DNA of 64,000 nucleotides from Caballeronia terrestris (GTDB taxonomy: Bacteria; Pseudomonadota; Gammaproteobacteria; Burkholderiales; Burkholderiaceae), in the NCBI RefSeq assembly GCF_001544515.1, contig NZ_FCOL02000001.1, positions 186,001 to 250,000 on the forward strand, given 5' to 3'. The notes under the pieces are model-generated. The model ran no database searches, had not been told where the DNA came from, and was given only the letters and a program-made list of their open reading frames with translations. A program made the position numbers and the translations under genes. Below, in pieces: positions 43,301 through 51,942 of this stretch. How positions within the stretch are numbered: the stretch's first letter is position 1; each line of letters begins with the position of its first letter.

Positions 43301-45165
43301 GCCAGTTCGAGGCCGAAGTCGTGAATCCACGCGTGTGGCGCACCGGTAGGCTCGATACGGTACGGCCGCTCTTCATCGACACGCACGCCCAGATGCTCCA
43401 GCATCGGCAAGCTGTGCGACAGCGCGATCGGCTCGCCCACGCGATACACCTTGAAGCGAAACGCGCGGCGCCCCGCTTCGATCGGACGATAGAGGCTCAT
43501 TGCGAGGCCGCTCGCCTTCTGCTGCGTCTCCTCGATCAGTTCGATATCGCGCACGGCGGTACGCGCCGGATAGTCCTCGCGATAACCGGCGGGGAACGAA
43601 TCGGCGTAGCGCTGCAGCAGACGGTTGCCGACTTCCTCGCCGTAGCTGTCGATCAGCGCATCGGCGAGATCGTCCTGCCAGCGGCGCGCGACCTGCACGA
43701 TGCGCGCTTCAAGCTCGCGCGTATCGACCTCGGGCATCGTGCCCTTCGCCGCGCGCACCGTGATGTGGATGCGCGCGAGCGGCGATTCGGAAAGCAGCGG
43801 CGTGAACTCGATGCTCTTGCCGTTGAACGCCTCCATCAGCACCTTCGAAATGCGCCGCCGCAGGTCCGTGTTGAACTTGTCGCGCGGGACGAACACGAGG
43901 CACGACACGAAGCGGTCGAAGCGGTCGCGCCGCACGAAAAGCCGCGTGCGCTGATGCTCCTGCAGACGCAGCACGCCGAGCGCAATGTCGAAGAGCGCGT
44001 TCTCGTCGGCCTGGAAAAGTTCGTCGCGCGGATACTGTTCGAGCACCGAGATCAGCGACTTGTGCAGATGCCCTTTCGCGAGAAAGCCCGCGCGCCTCAC
44101 GATGTTCGCGCACTTGCGCCGCACGATCGGAATCTCGGAAGTGGGCACGAGATACGCGGTCGACGTGTAGAGGCCGAGGAAGCGCCGCTCGCCGACGACC
44201 TTGCCGTCCGCGCCCACGCGCTTCACGCCGACGTAATCCAGGTACCCCGGCCGATGCACCGTCGCGCGCGAGTTCGCCTTCGTCAGGAAGATCGGGTCCG
44301 CGCCTTCGATGATCGACGCCGCGGCCGGCGGCAAGAGCGTGATGTCGTCGGCGGTGGGCGGGCGCAGCGTCTCGCGCAGGATGCCCGCGCCCGAGCCCGG
44401 CACGCCGCGCAGCGCGAAGACGCCGTCCTGCGTCACGAGTTCGTAGTCTCGATGGCCGAGGAACGTGAAGTGATCCGCGACCATCCATTCGAGGAACGCG
44501 CGCGATTCGATGCCGTCGGGCGTCGTGTCGCGCGCTTTCAGGTCGACGATGGTGGCGCGCGCCACGTCGATGATCTTCGGCCAGTCTTCCACCGCCGCGC
44601 GCACGTCGCCGAGCACGCGCGCGATATTCACGCGCAGTTCGTCGAGCTTCGACGCTTCGCCGCAGCGGTCCACCTCGAAATGTATGAAGGATTCGAGCGA
44701 CGAAGATTGAGTCTCGCCCGCATCGGCATGGCCGAGCCCAATGCGCTCGATCGCGCCGGGCTTCGCGCGCCACACGCGAAACACCGGATGAATCGCGGAA
44801 TGCAGCGCGAGGCCGAGGCGGTTGAGCTCCATCGTCACGGAATCGACGAGGAACGGCATGTCGTCGTTGACGATCTCGACCACCGTATGGTCCGAATGCC
44901 AGCCGTGCTGCTCCAGATTCGGGTTGTAGACGCGCAGCACCTCGCGTCCCGTCACGAATTTCTGCGCGGTCTGCCAGTGCGCCATGGCGGCGCCGTACAG
45001 ATCGGCGGGATCGCGGCTTTGAATGTCCTCGACATCCACCTGTTCGTAGTAGCCGCGCAGGAATGGCTCGATGACGTTGAACGTGGGCTCAGGCAGACGC
45101 CCGCGTGCAAACTCGACGACTTCGTTGAGCAGATGCTCGACGCGCTCTTCGTTCTTGACCAGCAT
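40324..45165 (-). CDS. NAD-specific glutamate dehydrogenase, large (GDH-180/GdhB class)
   Basis: 1613-residue cytoplasmic enzyme converting glutamate to 2-oxoglutarate and ammonium with NAD. The size matches the roughly 180-kDa bacterial class. The long N-terminal ACT-like regulatory half precedes the catalytic core, where the glutamate-binding and Rossmann region appears ([49 protein letters not shown]). The C-terminal helical domain is intact. Start at 45165 is chosen for the upstream GGAGGACACC; the frame extends further without an SD. Allosteric control, for example by arginine or citrate, is known in other members but cannot be read here. Confidence 0.95.
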   Translation of the reverse strand: [1613 protein letters not shown]

Positions 45166-45289
45166 GGTGTCCTCCGGCTCGCCATCATGGCGCGCTCGCC
45201 CCACTTTGGGGATTATGCGCCAGCGTTTGTGACATCGCGCGGAACATGCGGCGTAGAATTTTCCCTGACGCCTTCTTTCAGGAACGCCC

Positions 45290-45709
45290 ATGCACACCAT
45301 TGCAGACGAGGCTGAGAAGCCCTTGCTCGTCACCGTGCGGCCGGACCGCGAAATCGCGACGCGCCAGCGCCTGCCCTATTTCGTGGGCATCTCGGAAGCG
45401 ACCGCGGGCGCGCGGGGGTTGTCGATGCATCTGGTCGTCGTGCCGCCCGGCGGACATGCCGAGCCGCACGTGCATCGCGGCTATGAGACGGGCATCTATG
45501 TGCTGGAAGTAAGAGTCGAGACGCGCTATGGACCCGGCTTGCGCGAGTCCGTGATCAACGAGGCGGGCGATTTTCTGTTCATCCCGCCGGGCGTTCCGCA
45601 TCAGCCGTTCAACCTCAGCGACACGGAACCCGCGCGGGCGATCGTCGCGCGCAACGACGCGAACGAGCAGGAACGCGTCGAGCCGTACGATCCGGCCGTC
45701 GACGCGTGA
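45290..45709 (+). CDS. Cupin-domain protein
   Basis: 139-residue single-domain cupin. Motif 1 is seen as GGHAEPHVHRGYETGIYVLEV and motif 2 as GDFLFIPPGVPHQPFN, giving the usual two-His-Glu plus His metal site. No signal peptide. Small cupins of this kind are dioxygenases, isomerases or sensors; no substrate is implied by the neighbours. Upstream sequence CAGGAACGCCC is an acceptable SD. Divergent from glutamate dehydrogenase. Confidence 0.88.
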   Translation: MHTIADEAEKPLLVTVRPDREIATRQRLPYFVGISEATAGARGLSMHLVVVPPGGHAEPHVHRGYETGIYVLEVRVETRYGPGLRESVINEAGDFLFIPPGVPHQPFNLSDTEPARAIVARNDANEQERVEPYDPAVDA

Positions 45710-45715
45710 ACGGGT

Positions 45716-46210
45716 TTATTCGTCGAGGCCGCCCGCGGTCGGCAGCGTGAGCGTGCCCTTGTCGGTAAAACGCGTGCCGCCGAACGGACCGCCCGCAAGC
45801 CGGCCGCGCAACGCGTACGGGAGGTTGTCGAGCTGCGAGCTGCCGGCAAAACCCAGCGCCTGGCGCGCCGCCGTGAACGCCGACACCGTCACCGGAACGC
45901 TCAGCACCGCTTCGCCGAAGCGCGGCACGGTGCCTTTCTGGTCGCTTACGCCGGAGGCGAACGGCCGGCCGTTGAGGTCGAGATCTAGCGAGACGCCGTC
46001 GTAGACGATCGGCGCATCGTTGGGATTCTGCACGCGCAGCTTCACGGCAAAGCGCATTTCGAGCCCCTGGCCTTCGAGCGGTTCGATACCGACCACGTTC
46101 ACCCGCATCTCCTCGCGATTGAACATGCCGGCGCAGCCGCCGAGCGCGAAGAGCGCAGTTATCGCGAGAACGAAGAGCCGAAGAAAACGCGCGGCGGTAA
46201 GTGATTGCAT
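45716..46210 (-). CDS. LEA14-like (water-stress/hypersensitive-response domain) lipoprotein
   Basis: 164 residues. The signal peptide ends in a lipobox (FALGGC, Cys at about 26). A LEA_2/WHy domain follows, with VNVVGIEPLEGQGLEMRFAVKLRVQNPNDAPIVYD containing the family NPN motif. It probably sits in the inner leaflet of the outer membrane or on the periplasmic face. Desiccation or envelope-stress protection is a family-level inference. It converges with the cupin gene. Confidence 0.88.
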   Translation of the reverse strand: MQSLTAARFLRLFVLAITALFALGGCAGMFNREEMRVNVVGIEPLEGQGLEMRFAVKLRVQNPNDAPIVYDGVSLDLDLNGRPFASGVSDQKGTVPRFGEAVLSVPVTVSAFTAARQALGFAGSSQLDNLPYALRGRLAGGPFGGTRFTDKGTLTLPTAGGLDE

Positions 46211-46249
46211 GGCCTGTGGACCCCGAAATGAATTGAGCGGGCTATTGTA

Positions 46250-46771
46250 CTAATGAGGGAGGAGCCGGATCGCGTCGAACAGCCGCGCGCCGAACGCGCC
46301 GTGCAGCCAGACGTGATCGACCATGAAGAACGCGCCTGTCCACGCCGCGCCGACGACCAGCAGATCGCAGTGGCCGCTCGTCCACCAGTTGAGCGAATGG
46401 CGCCGGGCGATCCACGGCACGCCGAGCGGATTTGGCCAGTCGGCGAGCAGATGCATCAGGCCGCCGCACGCGAAGCCGAACGAAAGCGCGGCGAGCGGAT
46501 GCACGCCGACGAAACGATACGACGCGACGAGGAGCGCGATCCACGCCACGCCCCAGTGCGTCACGGTACGATGGGTGATCCAGAGCCGTCGGGCGCGCGA
46601 CCACCACGCGACTTCGAGCCAGTCTGGCGCGGTGCCGCCGAGCACGCCGGCGGCGAGACTGAGCGCGCTGAAAAGCTGATACGGGCCGGCGCCGCCCGTC
46701 TTGCTGACGAGCGCCGCCGCGATGACGCCGGCGGCCCAGCCGGTGGCGTGATGCGCCTTGTTCGAAGCCAT
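46250..46771 (-). CDS. YdjM-like membrane-bound metal-dependent hydrolase
   Basis: 173 residues from the ATG at 46771 (MASNKAHHATGW). The family histidine clusters are visible: NKAHHATGW at the start, WITHRTVTHWG and CGGLMHLLADWPNPLG. Several hydrophobic segments indicate an inner-membrane protein. Members are of unknown substrate; E. coli YdjM is in the SOS regulon. No LexA box was recognised here. Longer in-frame starts upstream exist but lack an SD. Divergent from the metallopeptidase gene. Confidence 0.88.
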   Translation of the reverse strand: MASNKAHHATGWAAGVIAAALVSKTGGAGPYQLFSALSLAAGVLGGTAPDWLEVAWWSRARRLWITHRTVTHWGVAWIALLVASYRFVGVHPLAALSFGFACGGLMHLLADWPNPLGVPWIARRHSLNWWTSGHCDLLVVGAAWTGAFFMVDHVWLHGAFGARLFDAIRLLPH

Positions 46772-46911
46772 GATGTCGATGCCGCAGGGAGGACGATGAG
46801 ATCGGTCGCGCATCTTGGCACAAGCGGCGCGCCGTGCACACGCCGCATACACAAACTTACGCGAACGCTCGCAGTCGTTACAATCGACTCAACCATGCAA
46901 ACGCAACCGTC

Positions 46912-47421
46912 ATGCAACAACAACTGAAATACCTGAGCGCCTACTCGGCCACGCTGCAGGCCAAGGTTCATCGGCTGATCGCCGAAGGGCGGCTCGGCGG
47001 CTATCTCGACGCGCGCTATCCGAATCGGCACGCCGTGCAGTCGGACCGGGCGCTCTATCTCTATTGCTGCGAGCTGAAGCAGGAGTTCCTGCGCGTCGCG
47101 CCCGCCATCGACAAGGTCGTCTACGACAGCAAGCTCGACGTGCTGCGGCACGCGCTCGGCCTGCACACGGCGATTTCGCGCGTGCAGGGCGGCAAGCTCA
47201 AGGCGAAGAAGGAGATCCGGATCGCATCGCTCTTCAAGGACACGGCGCCGGAGTTTCTGAAGATGATCGTCGTGCATGAACTCGCGCATCTGAAGGAAGG
47301 CGATCACAACAAGGCGTTCTATCGCCTCTGCGAATTCATGCAGCCGGGCTACCATCAGATCGAATTCGACCTGCGGCTTTATCTGACGCACCGCGATTTG
47401 AGCCGCATCAAGGCGGCCTGA
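46912..47421 (+). CDS. YgjP-like metallopeptidase-domain protein (DUF45)
   Basis: 169 residues from the ATG at 46912. A zinc-binding HELAH (residues 122-126) lies in VVHELAHLKEGDHNKAFY, and the following His-containing helix is the third-ligand region of WLM/YgjP-like gluzincins. There is no export signal, so it is probably cytoplasmic. The upstream part has VVYDSKLDVLRHALGL. Function is unproven; related domains fuse to ubiquitin-like or restriction enzymes. It starts about 140 bp from the divergent YdjM-like gene. Confidence 0.85.
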   Translation: MQQQLKYLSAYSATLQAKVHRLIAEGRLGGYLDARYPNRHAVQSDRALYLYCCELKQEFLRVAPAIDKVVYDSKLDVLRHALGLHTAISRVQGGKLKAKKEIRIASLFKDTAPEFLKMIVVHELAHLKEGDHNKAFYRLCEFMQPGYHQIEFDLRLYLTHRDLSRIKAA

Positions 47422-47427
47422 AAACCG

Positions 47428-47895
47428 CTATCGCGCGATAGAAAGCACCAGCATCGCCGCGCCGCCGATCGCGACGACATCTTCGATCAGCGCCGCCGGC
47501 AAGTCCCGTCCGAACGACTGCGCGAGCGCCGCGCGCGCCTTCGCGCCGCCGAGCGTCCCGATGAACGCGCCCACGATACCCGCCACCAATCCGCCGATCC
47601 ACACGCCCGAAGGCATACCGAGCGCCGCGCCACACAACGCGCCGACCACGATGCGCGTGCCGAACTGCACGGGCACCTTGCGGCTCGGCGTGCTGGGCAA
47701 TTGATCGGTGACGAGTTCGAGAAGCGCGAGCACCGTGATGATCCACGGCGTCGCGGCATAGCCGAGGAAAGCGAGCGGCGTGCCCTGCAGCGGCAGCCAG
47801 CCGAGATGCGCGGCCCAGCTCACGGCGGCGGGCGCGGTCATCGCCCGGAGGCCCGCGACGACACCCATCAGCAACGCGATCACGTAGACGGACAC
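47428..47895 (-). CDS. DUF4126-like membrane protein
   Basis: 155 residues from a GTG at 47895, chosen because GAGAGG lies just upstream and the N-terminus then begins directly with the first helix (SVYVIALLMGVVAGLRAMTA). An ATG at 47937 would add 14 residues and overlap the kinase gene. The block GLRAMTAPAAVSWAA and the ending LIEDVVAIGGAAMLVL are typical of DUF4126, which has glycine-rich membrane segments. Function is unknown. Confidence 0.82.
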   Translation of the reverse strand: MSVYVIALLMGVVAGLRAMTAPAAVSWAAHLGWLPLQGTPLAFLGYAATPWIITVLALLELVTDQLPSTPSRKVPVQFGTRIVVGALCGAALGMPSGVWIGGLVAGIVGAFIGTLGGAKARAALAQSFGRDLPAALIEDVVAIGGAAMLVLSIAR

Positions 47896-47914
47896 GGGCA
47901 CCTCTCGAAGAAGG

Positions 47915-49909
47915 TCAGGCCACCGGCCAGGAGGCATCGCCCGCGTGGTGACGGCGTTTCGCGCGCGCGAGCAGGTCGTCGAGCAGCGCCATCTCGACCG
48001 GCTTCACGAGATGCGCATCGAAGCCGGCCAGCATGGAACGCTCGCGATCCTGATTCTGCCCGAAGCCCGTCATCGCCGCAGTCATCGTGTGGACGACCAA
48101 CGGGTGCTCACGCAGCGCGTGGAGCACGGCGAAGCCGTCCATGTCCGGCATCGCGAGATCGATGAGCACGAGGTGCGGCACGAACTCGCGCGCGAGCGCG
48201 ACACCTTGCGCGCCGCCGTACGCGGCCCGCGCCTCGTGTCCCATCATGCCGATCAGCATCGCGAGGCTGTCGGCGGAATCGCGGTTGTCGTCGATCACGA
48301 GGATGCGCAGCGCGCCCGCCGAGATGTCCATCGCCGGCCGCGTGCGTTGCGGCCCGCCGTTGCCCGTGCGATGCCGCGCGCGCGGCAGGCGCACGGTGAA
48401 CGTGCTGCCCTTGCCGCGCCCATCGCTTGCCGCCGTGATCACGCCGCCGTGCAATTCGACCAGCGACCGGCACAGCGTCAGGCCGATGCCGAGGCCGTTG
48501 TGCGTCGGATCGAGCAGCCGGTCTTCCTGCGCGAAAAGCGTGAAGACGGTTTCGAGCGCGTCCGGCGCGATGCCGCGGCCGTGGTCGCTCACGCGCATCA
48601 CGACGTTGCGCGCCTCGCTTTCGATCCGCACCGCGATGCGCGCGCCCAACGGCGAAAACTTCGACGCATTGTTCAGCAGATTCTGCAGCACCTGCACGAG
48701 CCGCACGAAATCACCCTCGACGATCACCGGCTGCTCGGGCATGTCGATATCGATGCCCTGCTCGCGCTGGTCCGCGAGCGGCCGCACCGCCTCGACGCTG
48801 TGCGCGACGACCGCCGCCATGTCGATCGGCGCGGTGCGCAGTTCGATCTTGCCGGTGGTAATGCGGCCCATGTCGAGCAGATCGTCGACCAGGCGCGCGA
48901 GTTGACTCGTCTGCCGGTCGATCATGTCGCGGCACGAGGCGAGCTTCGGCGACACCGGTTCGAGCTGCATCACGCCGACCGCGTTGCGCAGCGGCGCAAG
49001 CGGATTGCGCAGTTCGTGCGCGAGCGTCGCGAGGAATTCGCTGACGTGCTGGCTCGAGCGCTCCAGTTCTTCCAGGCGCTTGCGCTCGCTCAGGTCGCGC
49101 GTGACTTTCGCGTATCCGCGCAGCAGGCCGGTCGAATCGTGCACGGCGGTGATGACGACGTTGGCCCAGAACATCGAGCCGTCCTTGCGCACGCGCCAGC
49201 CTTCGTCCTCGACGCGCCCGAAACGCTGCGCCATCGCGAGTTCGTAGGCGGGCTTGCCGGCGGCGTTGTCCTCCGGTCGATAGAACACCGAGAAGTGCTG
49301 CCCGATGATCTCGGCCGGCCGGTAACCCTTGATTTCTATCGCGCCCGTGTTCCAGCTCGCGACGCGGCCATCGGGGTCGAGCATGAAGATCGCGTAATCC
49401 TTCACCGATTCGACCAGCAGACGAAAGCGCTCCTCGCTCTGGCGCAGGCGTTCTTCTTCCTGGCGGCGCGCGGTCAGGTCGCGCGTGAGCTTCGCGAAGC
49501 CGATCGGCACGCCCGACGGATCGCGCAACGCCGTGATCACCACGTTGGCCCAGAAGAGCGTGCCATCCTTGCGCACCCGCCAGCCTTCGTCCTCGAAGCG
49601 GCCGTGGGCGCGCGCCTCGCGCAGTTCATGGTCCGGCCAGCCGCGCGCGAGCGCCTCCTGCGGATAGAAGCGCGAGAAATGCTCGCCGATGATCTCGTCC
49701 GCCGCGTAGCCCTTGATCCTGCGGGCGCCGGCGTTCCACGTGCGCACCCGCCCTTCCGGGCTGAGCAGGAAGATTGCGCAGTCCTCGATTTCCTGAACGA
49801 GCGTGCGATAAAGCGACACCTCCACGTCGGTGCTACGTGGCGTGCCGGAGCCGGCCGGATCGGGGCTGTCGGGGACGTCGTCGCTTGCGGCGGGAGTCGG
49901 TCGATTCAT
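47915..49909 (-). CDS. Hybrid sensor histidine kinase with two PAS domains and a receiver
   Basis: 664 residues from the ATG at 49909; an ATG at 49951 is also in frame and neither has a good SD. Order: PAS 1 (about 30-140), PAS 2 (about 155-265), HisKA with the phospho-His in FLATLAHELRNPLAPLRNAV, HATPase (NNASKFSPLGARIAV; GLGIGLTLCRSLVELHGG) and a receiver (ILVIDDNRDSADSL, phospho-Asp in LVLIDLAMPDMDG). It lacks membrane segments, so it is a cytosolic sensor. The two PAS domains share a near-identical EDEGWRVRKDG...FWANVVITA block. No DNA-binding output is present, so a separate partner is needed. Confidence 0.93.
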   Translation of the reverse strand: MNRPTPAASDDVPDSPDPAGSGTPRSTDVEVSLYRTLVQEIEDCAIFLLSPEGRVRTWNAGARRIKGYAADEIIGEHFSRFYPQEALARGWPDHELREARAHGRFEDEGWRVRKDGTLFWANVVITALRDPSGVPIGFAKLTRDLTARRQEEERLRQSEERFRLLVESVKDYAIFMLDPDGRVASWNTGAIEIKGYRPAEIIGQHFSVFYRPEDNAAGKPAYELAMAQRFGRVEDEGWRVRKDGSMFWANVVITAVHDSTGLLRGYAKVTRDLSERKRLEELERSSQHVSEFLATLAHELRNPLAPLRNAVGVMQLEPVSPKLASCRDMIDRQTSQLARLVDDLLDMGRITTGKIELRTAPIDMAAVVAHSVEAVRPLADQREQGIDIDMPEQPVIVEGDFVRLVQVLQNLLNNASKFSPLGARIAVRIESEARNVVMRVSDHGRGIAPDALETVFTLFAQEDRLLDPTHNGLGIGLTLCRSLVELHGGVITAASDGRGKGSTFTVRLPRARHRTGNGGPQRTRPAMDISAGALRILVIDDNRDSADSLAMLIGMMGHEARAAYGGAQGVALAREFVPHLVLIDLAMPDMDGFAVLHALREHPLVVHTMTAAMTGFGQNQDRERSMLAGFDAHLVKPVEMALLDDLLARAKRRHHAGDASWPVA

Positions 49910-49973
49910 GGATGTTGTATTTTTGTAGATGCTTCGGACTTCGTCGAGCATACACCGATCGCCGCGCGTTTCA

Positions 49974-50411
49974 TTAGCCCGGGCTCGGCGTATCGCGCAG
50001 TTGCGGATGAAGGAGCAGCCTCACGGTGCCTTTACGGTCGATGACAACCACCGCGTTCTGCTCGAATTCTCGCATCAGGTCGTCGGCTTTAGCAGAGGTT
50101 GCACCGAGGGCGAGCAGGCTGGTTTCAGCGGGCCAGGCGCCCGTTGGATCGATACCGGCGCCTTCGATGGTCGCCAGCTTCAGACCGTCAAGATACTCTG
50201 CGAGCTTGTGCTGACGCGCGGCGTTCTGCTCGTCGCTCAGGCGGCGGCTGAGCGGATTGAACGCCGTGACGAATACCGCCGATTCCACGCGATGCAACGC
50301 CAGCAGCGCAGCCACGGCCGCGTTCGTTTCGCCGATACATACGTCGATCGCGGGTTGCGTGTGGATGCGGTAGAGCGTAGTCATGTACGCCGCAAGGGTT
50401 TCGTGGTTCAT
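49974..50411 (-). CDS. DUF3293-like protein, function unknown
   Basis: 145 residues, cytoplasmic, with no motif of known catalysis. The central strand VFVTAFNPLSRRLSDEQNAARQ matches the pattern of DUF3293 proteins (a hydrophobic strand, then T-A-x-N-P, then an Asn/Gln-rich helix). It stands 64 bp from the kinase gene and divergent from the DUF1059 gene. The SD before the ATG is weak. Confidence 0.75.
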   Translation of the reverse strand: MNHETLAAYMTTLYRIHTQPAIDVCIGETNAAVAALLALHRVESAVFVTAFNPLSRRLSDEQNAARQHKLAEYLDGLKLATIEGAGIDPTGAWPAETSLLALGATSAKADDLMREFEQNAVVVIDRKGTVRLLLHPQLRDTPSPG

Positions 50412-50552
50412 CTGGCTCAGCGCATTTCGCCACCTATACTTTTATTGCGTTTCGATGCGAAACGCACTGGCATCGCATGGCTTTTCCGCATATTTCCGGG
50501 CCCGCACAGCGATGCATGCGAGCCGACGCTTGTCCAATATGAGGAGCACGTC

Positions 50553-50756
50553 ATGACGCGCAAGTACATCGATTGCCGCGAGGTGCCGAGCGACAACAAC
50601 TGCTCGGTCGCCCTTTCGGCGGATTCCGAAGACGAATTGCTCGAAGCGGCGGTACAGCACGCGGTGTCGGTCCATCAGCATGCCGATTCGCCGGAACTGC
50701 GCTCGCAACTGAAAAGCTTTTTCCATGACGGGACGCCGCCTGTCGAACGCGGCTGA
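50553..50756 (+). CDS. DUF1059 protein
   Basis: 67 residues. MTRKYIDCREVPSDNNCSV and LSADSEDELLEAAVQHAVSVH are the standard layout of DUF1059, with two conserved Cys residues (8 and 17). GAGGAGCACGTC precedes the ATG. Function is unknown; such proteins are widespread small stress-associated proteins in Proteobacteria and Actinobacteria. Convergent with the acetyltransferase gene. Confidence 0.88.
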   Translation: MTRKYIDCREVPSDNNCSVALSADSEDELLEAAVQHAVSVHQHADSPELRSQLKSFFHDGTPPVERG

Positions 50757-50768
50757 TATCAGCGGACA

Positions 50769-51626
50769 TCATCCCAGTTCGAACGACGTCACGCCGAACA
50801 CGCGATCGACCGGGATCGCGGGCGGCGACTTCGTGTACATACGCGCGGTCTCGAAGACGCTCGTCATGCCGTGGCGCGCGGCCAGCGCCATCGCGTGGCC
50901 GTTGGGTTCGGGGACGTCGAGGAACACCGCCTCGCCGGGCGCACGCGCGGCGAGCGCGCGATAAAGATCGTCGGCGATGTTGGCGTCGTCGGCGAAGAGC
51001 GGGCCGATCTTGTAGCCGCTGCGGCATGCCCGCAGCACTCCGTAGCCGCGCACGCGGCCGCCTTCGAGCGCGACGAAGGCGGCGCCTTCGGGTTGATCGA
51101 GCCATTGCGTCAGGAATTGCGGCCGGGCGGCGGAAAACAACTGCCCGTCGTAATCAACGATCTGCTGAAACGGCACCGTCGATGCCTCGACGACGCCCGC
51201 CACCCCATGCGCCTTCCCGACGCCCTGAAACCGCACGTTGCGATACGCGAGCTGAAATCCCGAGCGCCGGTAGTTCGCCTGCTGGCTGACGACGCCATCG
51301 AGCCCGATATTGCGATCGCCGAGATACGCGATGCCCGCTTGCCACAGACGCAGGCCGAAGCCGCGTCCGCGAAAGGCGGGCGCCACGATATAGAGTCCGA
51401 TGAAGCCGAGCGCATCGCCGTAAGCGACGGCCGAAATGCATCCGGCGGGCTCGCCGTCGTATTCGCCGATGAAAAAGCCGTCGGGATCGGCGGCGTGGAA
51501 ACACTGCGCGTCGTGCAGGCCGGGGTTCCACCCTTCGGCGGCGGCCCATTCGAGCGCCAGATCGACTTCGCCGCGCGCCATGCGGCGCACCGTGTAGCCG
51601 GTCGCGTTATCGGAGGAGGGATTCAT
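50769..51626 (-). CDS. GNAT-family N-acetyltransferase
   Basis: 285 residues from the ATG at 51626, with GAGGTGCACGGC before it; a longer frame start upstream has no SD. The N-terminal GNAT fold contains the acetyl-CoA pyrophosphate loop in YIVAPAFRGRGFGLRLWQAG (Q/RxxGxG/A). The C-terminal half (about 150-285) is an extra domain with LDVPEPNGHAMALAARHGM, as in two-domain GNAT proteins that end with an Acetyltransf_18-like region. Substrate unknown. Confidence 0.88.
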   Translation of the reverse strand: MNPSSDNATGYTVRRMARGEVDLALEWAAAEGWNPGLHDAQCFHAADPDGFFIGEYDGEPAGCISAVAYGDALGFIGLYIVAPAFRGRGFGLRLWQAGIAYLGDRNIGLDGVVSQQANYRRSGFQLAYRNVRFQGVGKAHGVAGVVEASTVPFQQIVDYDGQLFSAARPQFLTQWLDQPEGAAFVALEGGRVRGYGVLRACRSGYKIGPLFADDANIADDLYRALAARAPGEAVFLDVPEPNGHAMALAARHGMTSVFETARMYTKSPPAIPVDRVFGVTSFELG

Positions 51627-51705
51627 GCCGTGCACCTCGGCGGGTCGTTCTGCGATGCATGAAGTGTCGCGCGATTGATGCCGCGGCGGCAACTTAGTAG
51701 ATGGC

Positions 51706-51942
51706 CTAGACGCTGCTGCGGCTCGGCTCTGCGCGACGCGAAGCCTGCGATTTCCATTCGCCCTCGCGCATCGCGCGCTCGCCGTCCTCGCGTGCTTCTT
51801 CCTCGGAACCGAATCCGTCGTCGCTGAACGCGACGACCTTCACTCCGATGCCCGTTGGCCTATCGATGGTAATGCCCCAGTGCCACTCGCCATCCTGTTC
51901 GAAGACGTGCAGCGTGGGGTCCGACGACTTGACAGCGTCCAT
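51706..51942 (-). CDS. Small hypothetical protein
   Basis: 78 residues from the ATG at 51942, supported by AAGGAGTCGAAC. It is a compact soluble protein: a Trp-rich strand pair (HVFEQDGEWHWGITIDRP), an acidic helix (SEEEAREDGERAMREGEW) and a Ser/Arg-rich tail. Similar short proteins are common in Burkholderia. No function is known. It lies between the acetyltransferase and a 298-bp gap. Confidence 0.7.
   Translation of the reverse strand: MDAVKSSDPTLHVFEQDGEWHWGITIDRPTGIGVKVVAFSDDGFGSEEEAREDGERAMREGEWKSQASRRAEPSRSSV

Noticed and set aside
40576..45315. A very long open frame (about 1580 codons) on the plus strand opposite glutamate dehydrogenase
   Set aside because: It is the antisense shadow of a high-GC gene: biased Arg/His/Ala composition, no SD, no domain, while the minus strand encodes a full GDH.
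47430..47443. Perfect palindrome CTATCGCGCGATAG as a regulatory site
   Set aside because: It lies in the last codons of the DUF4126 gene near two convergent stops, where chance palindromes in GC-rich DNA are common.
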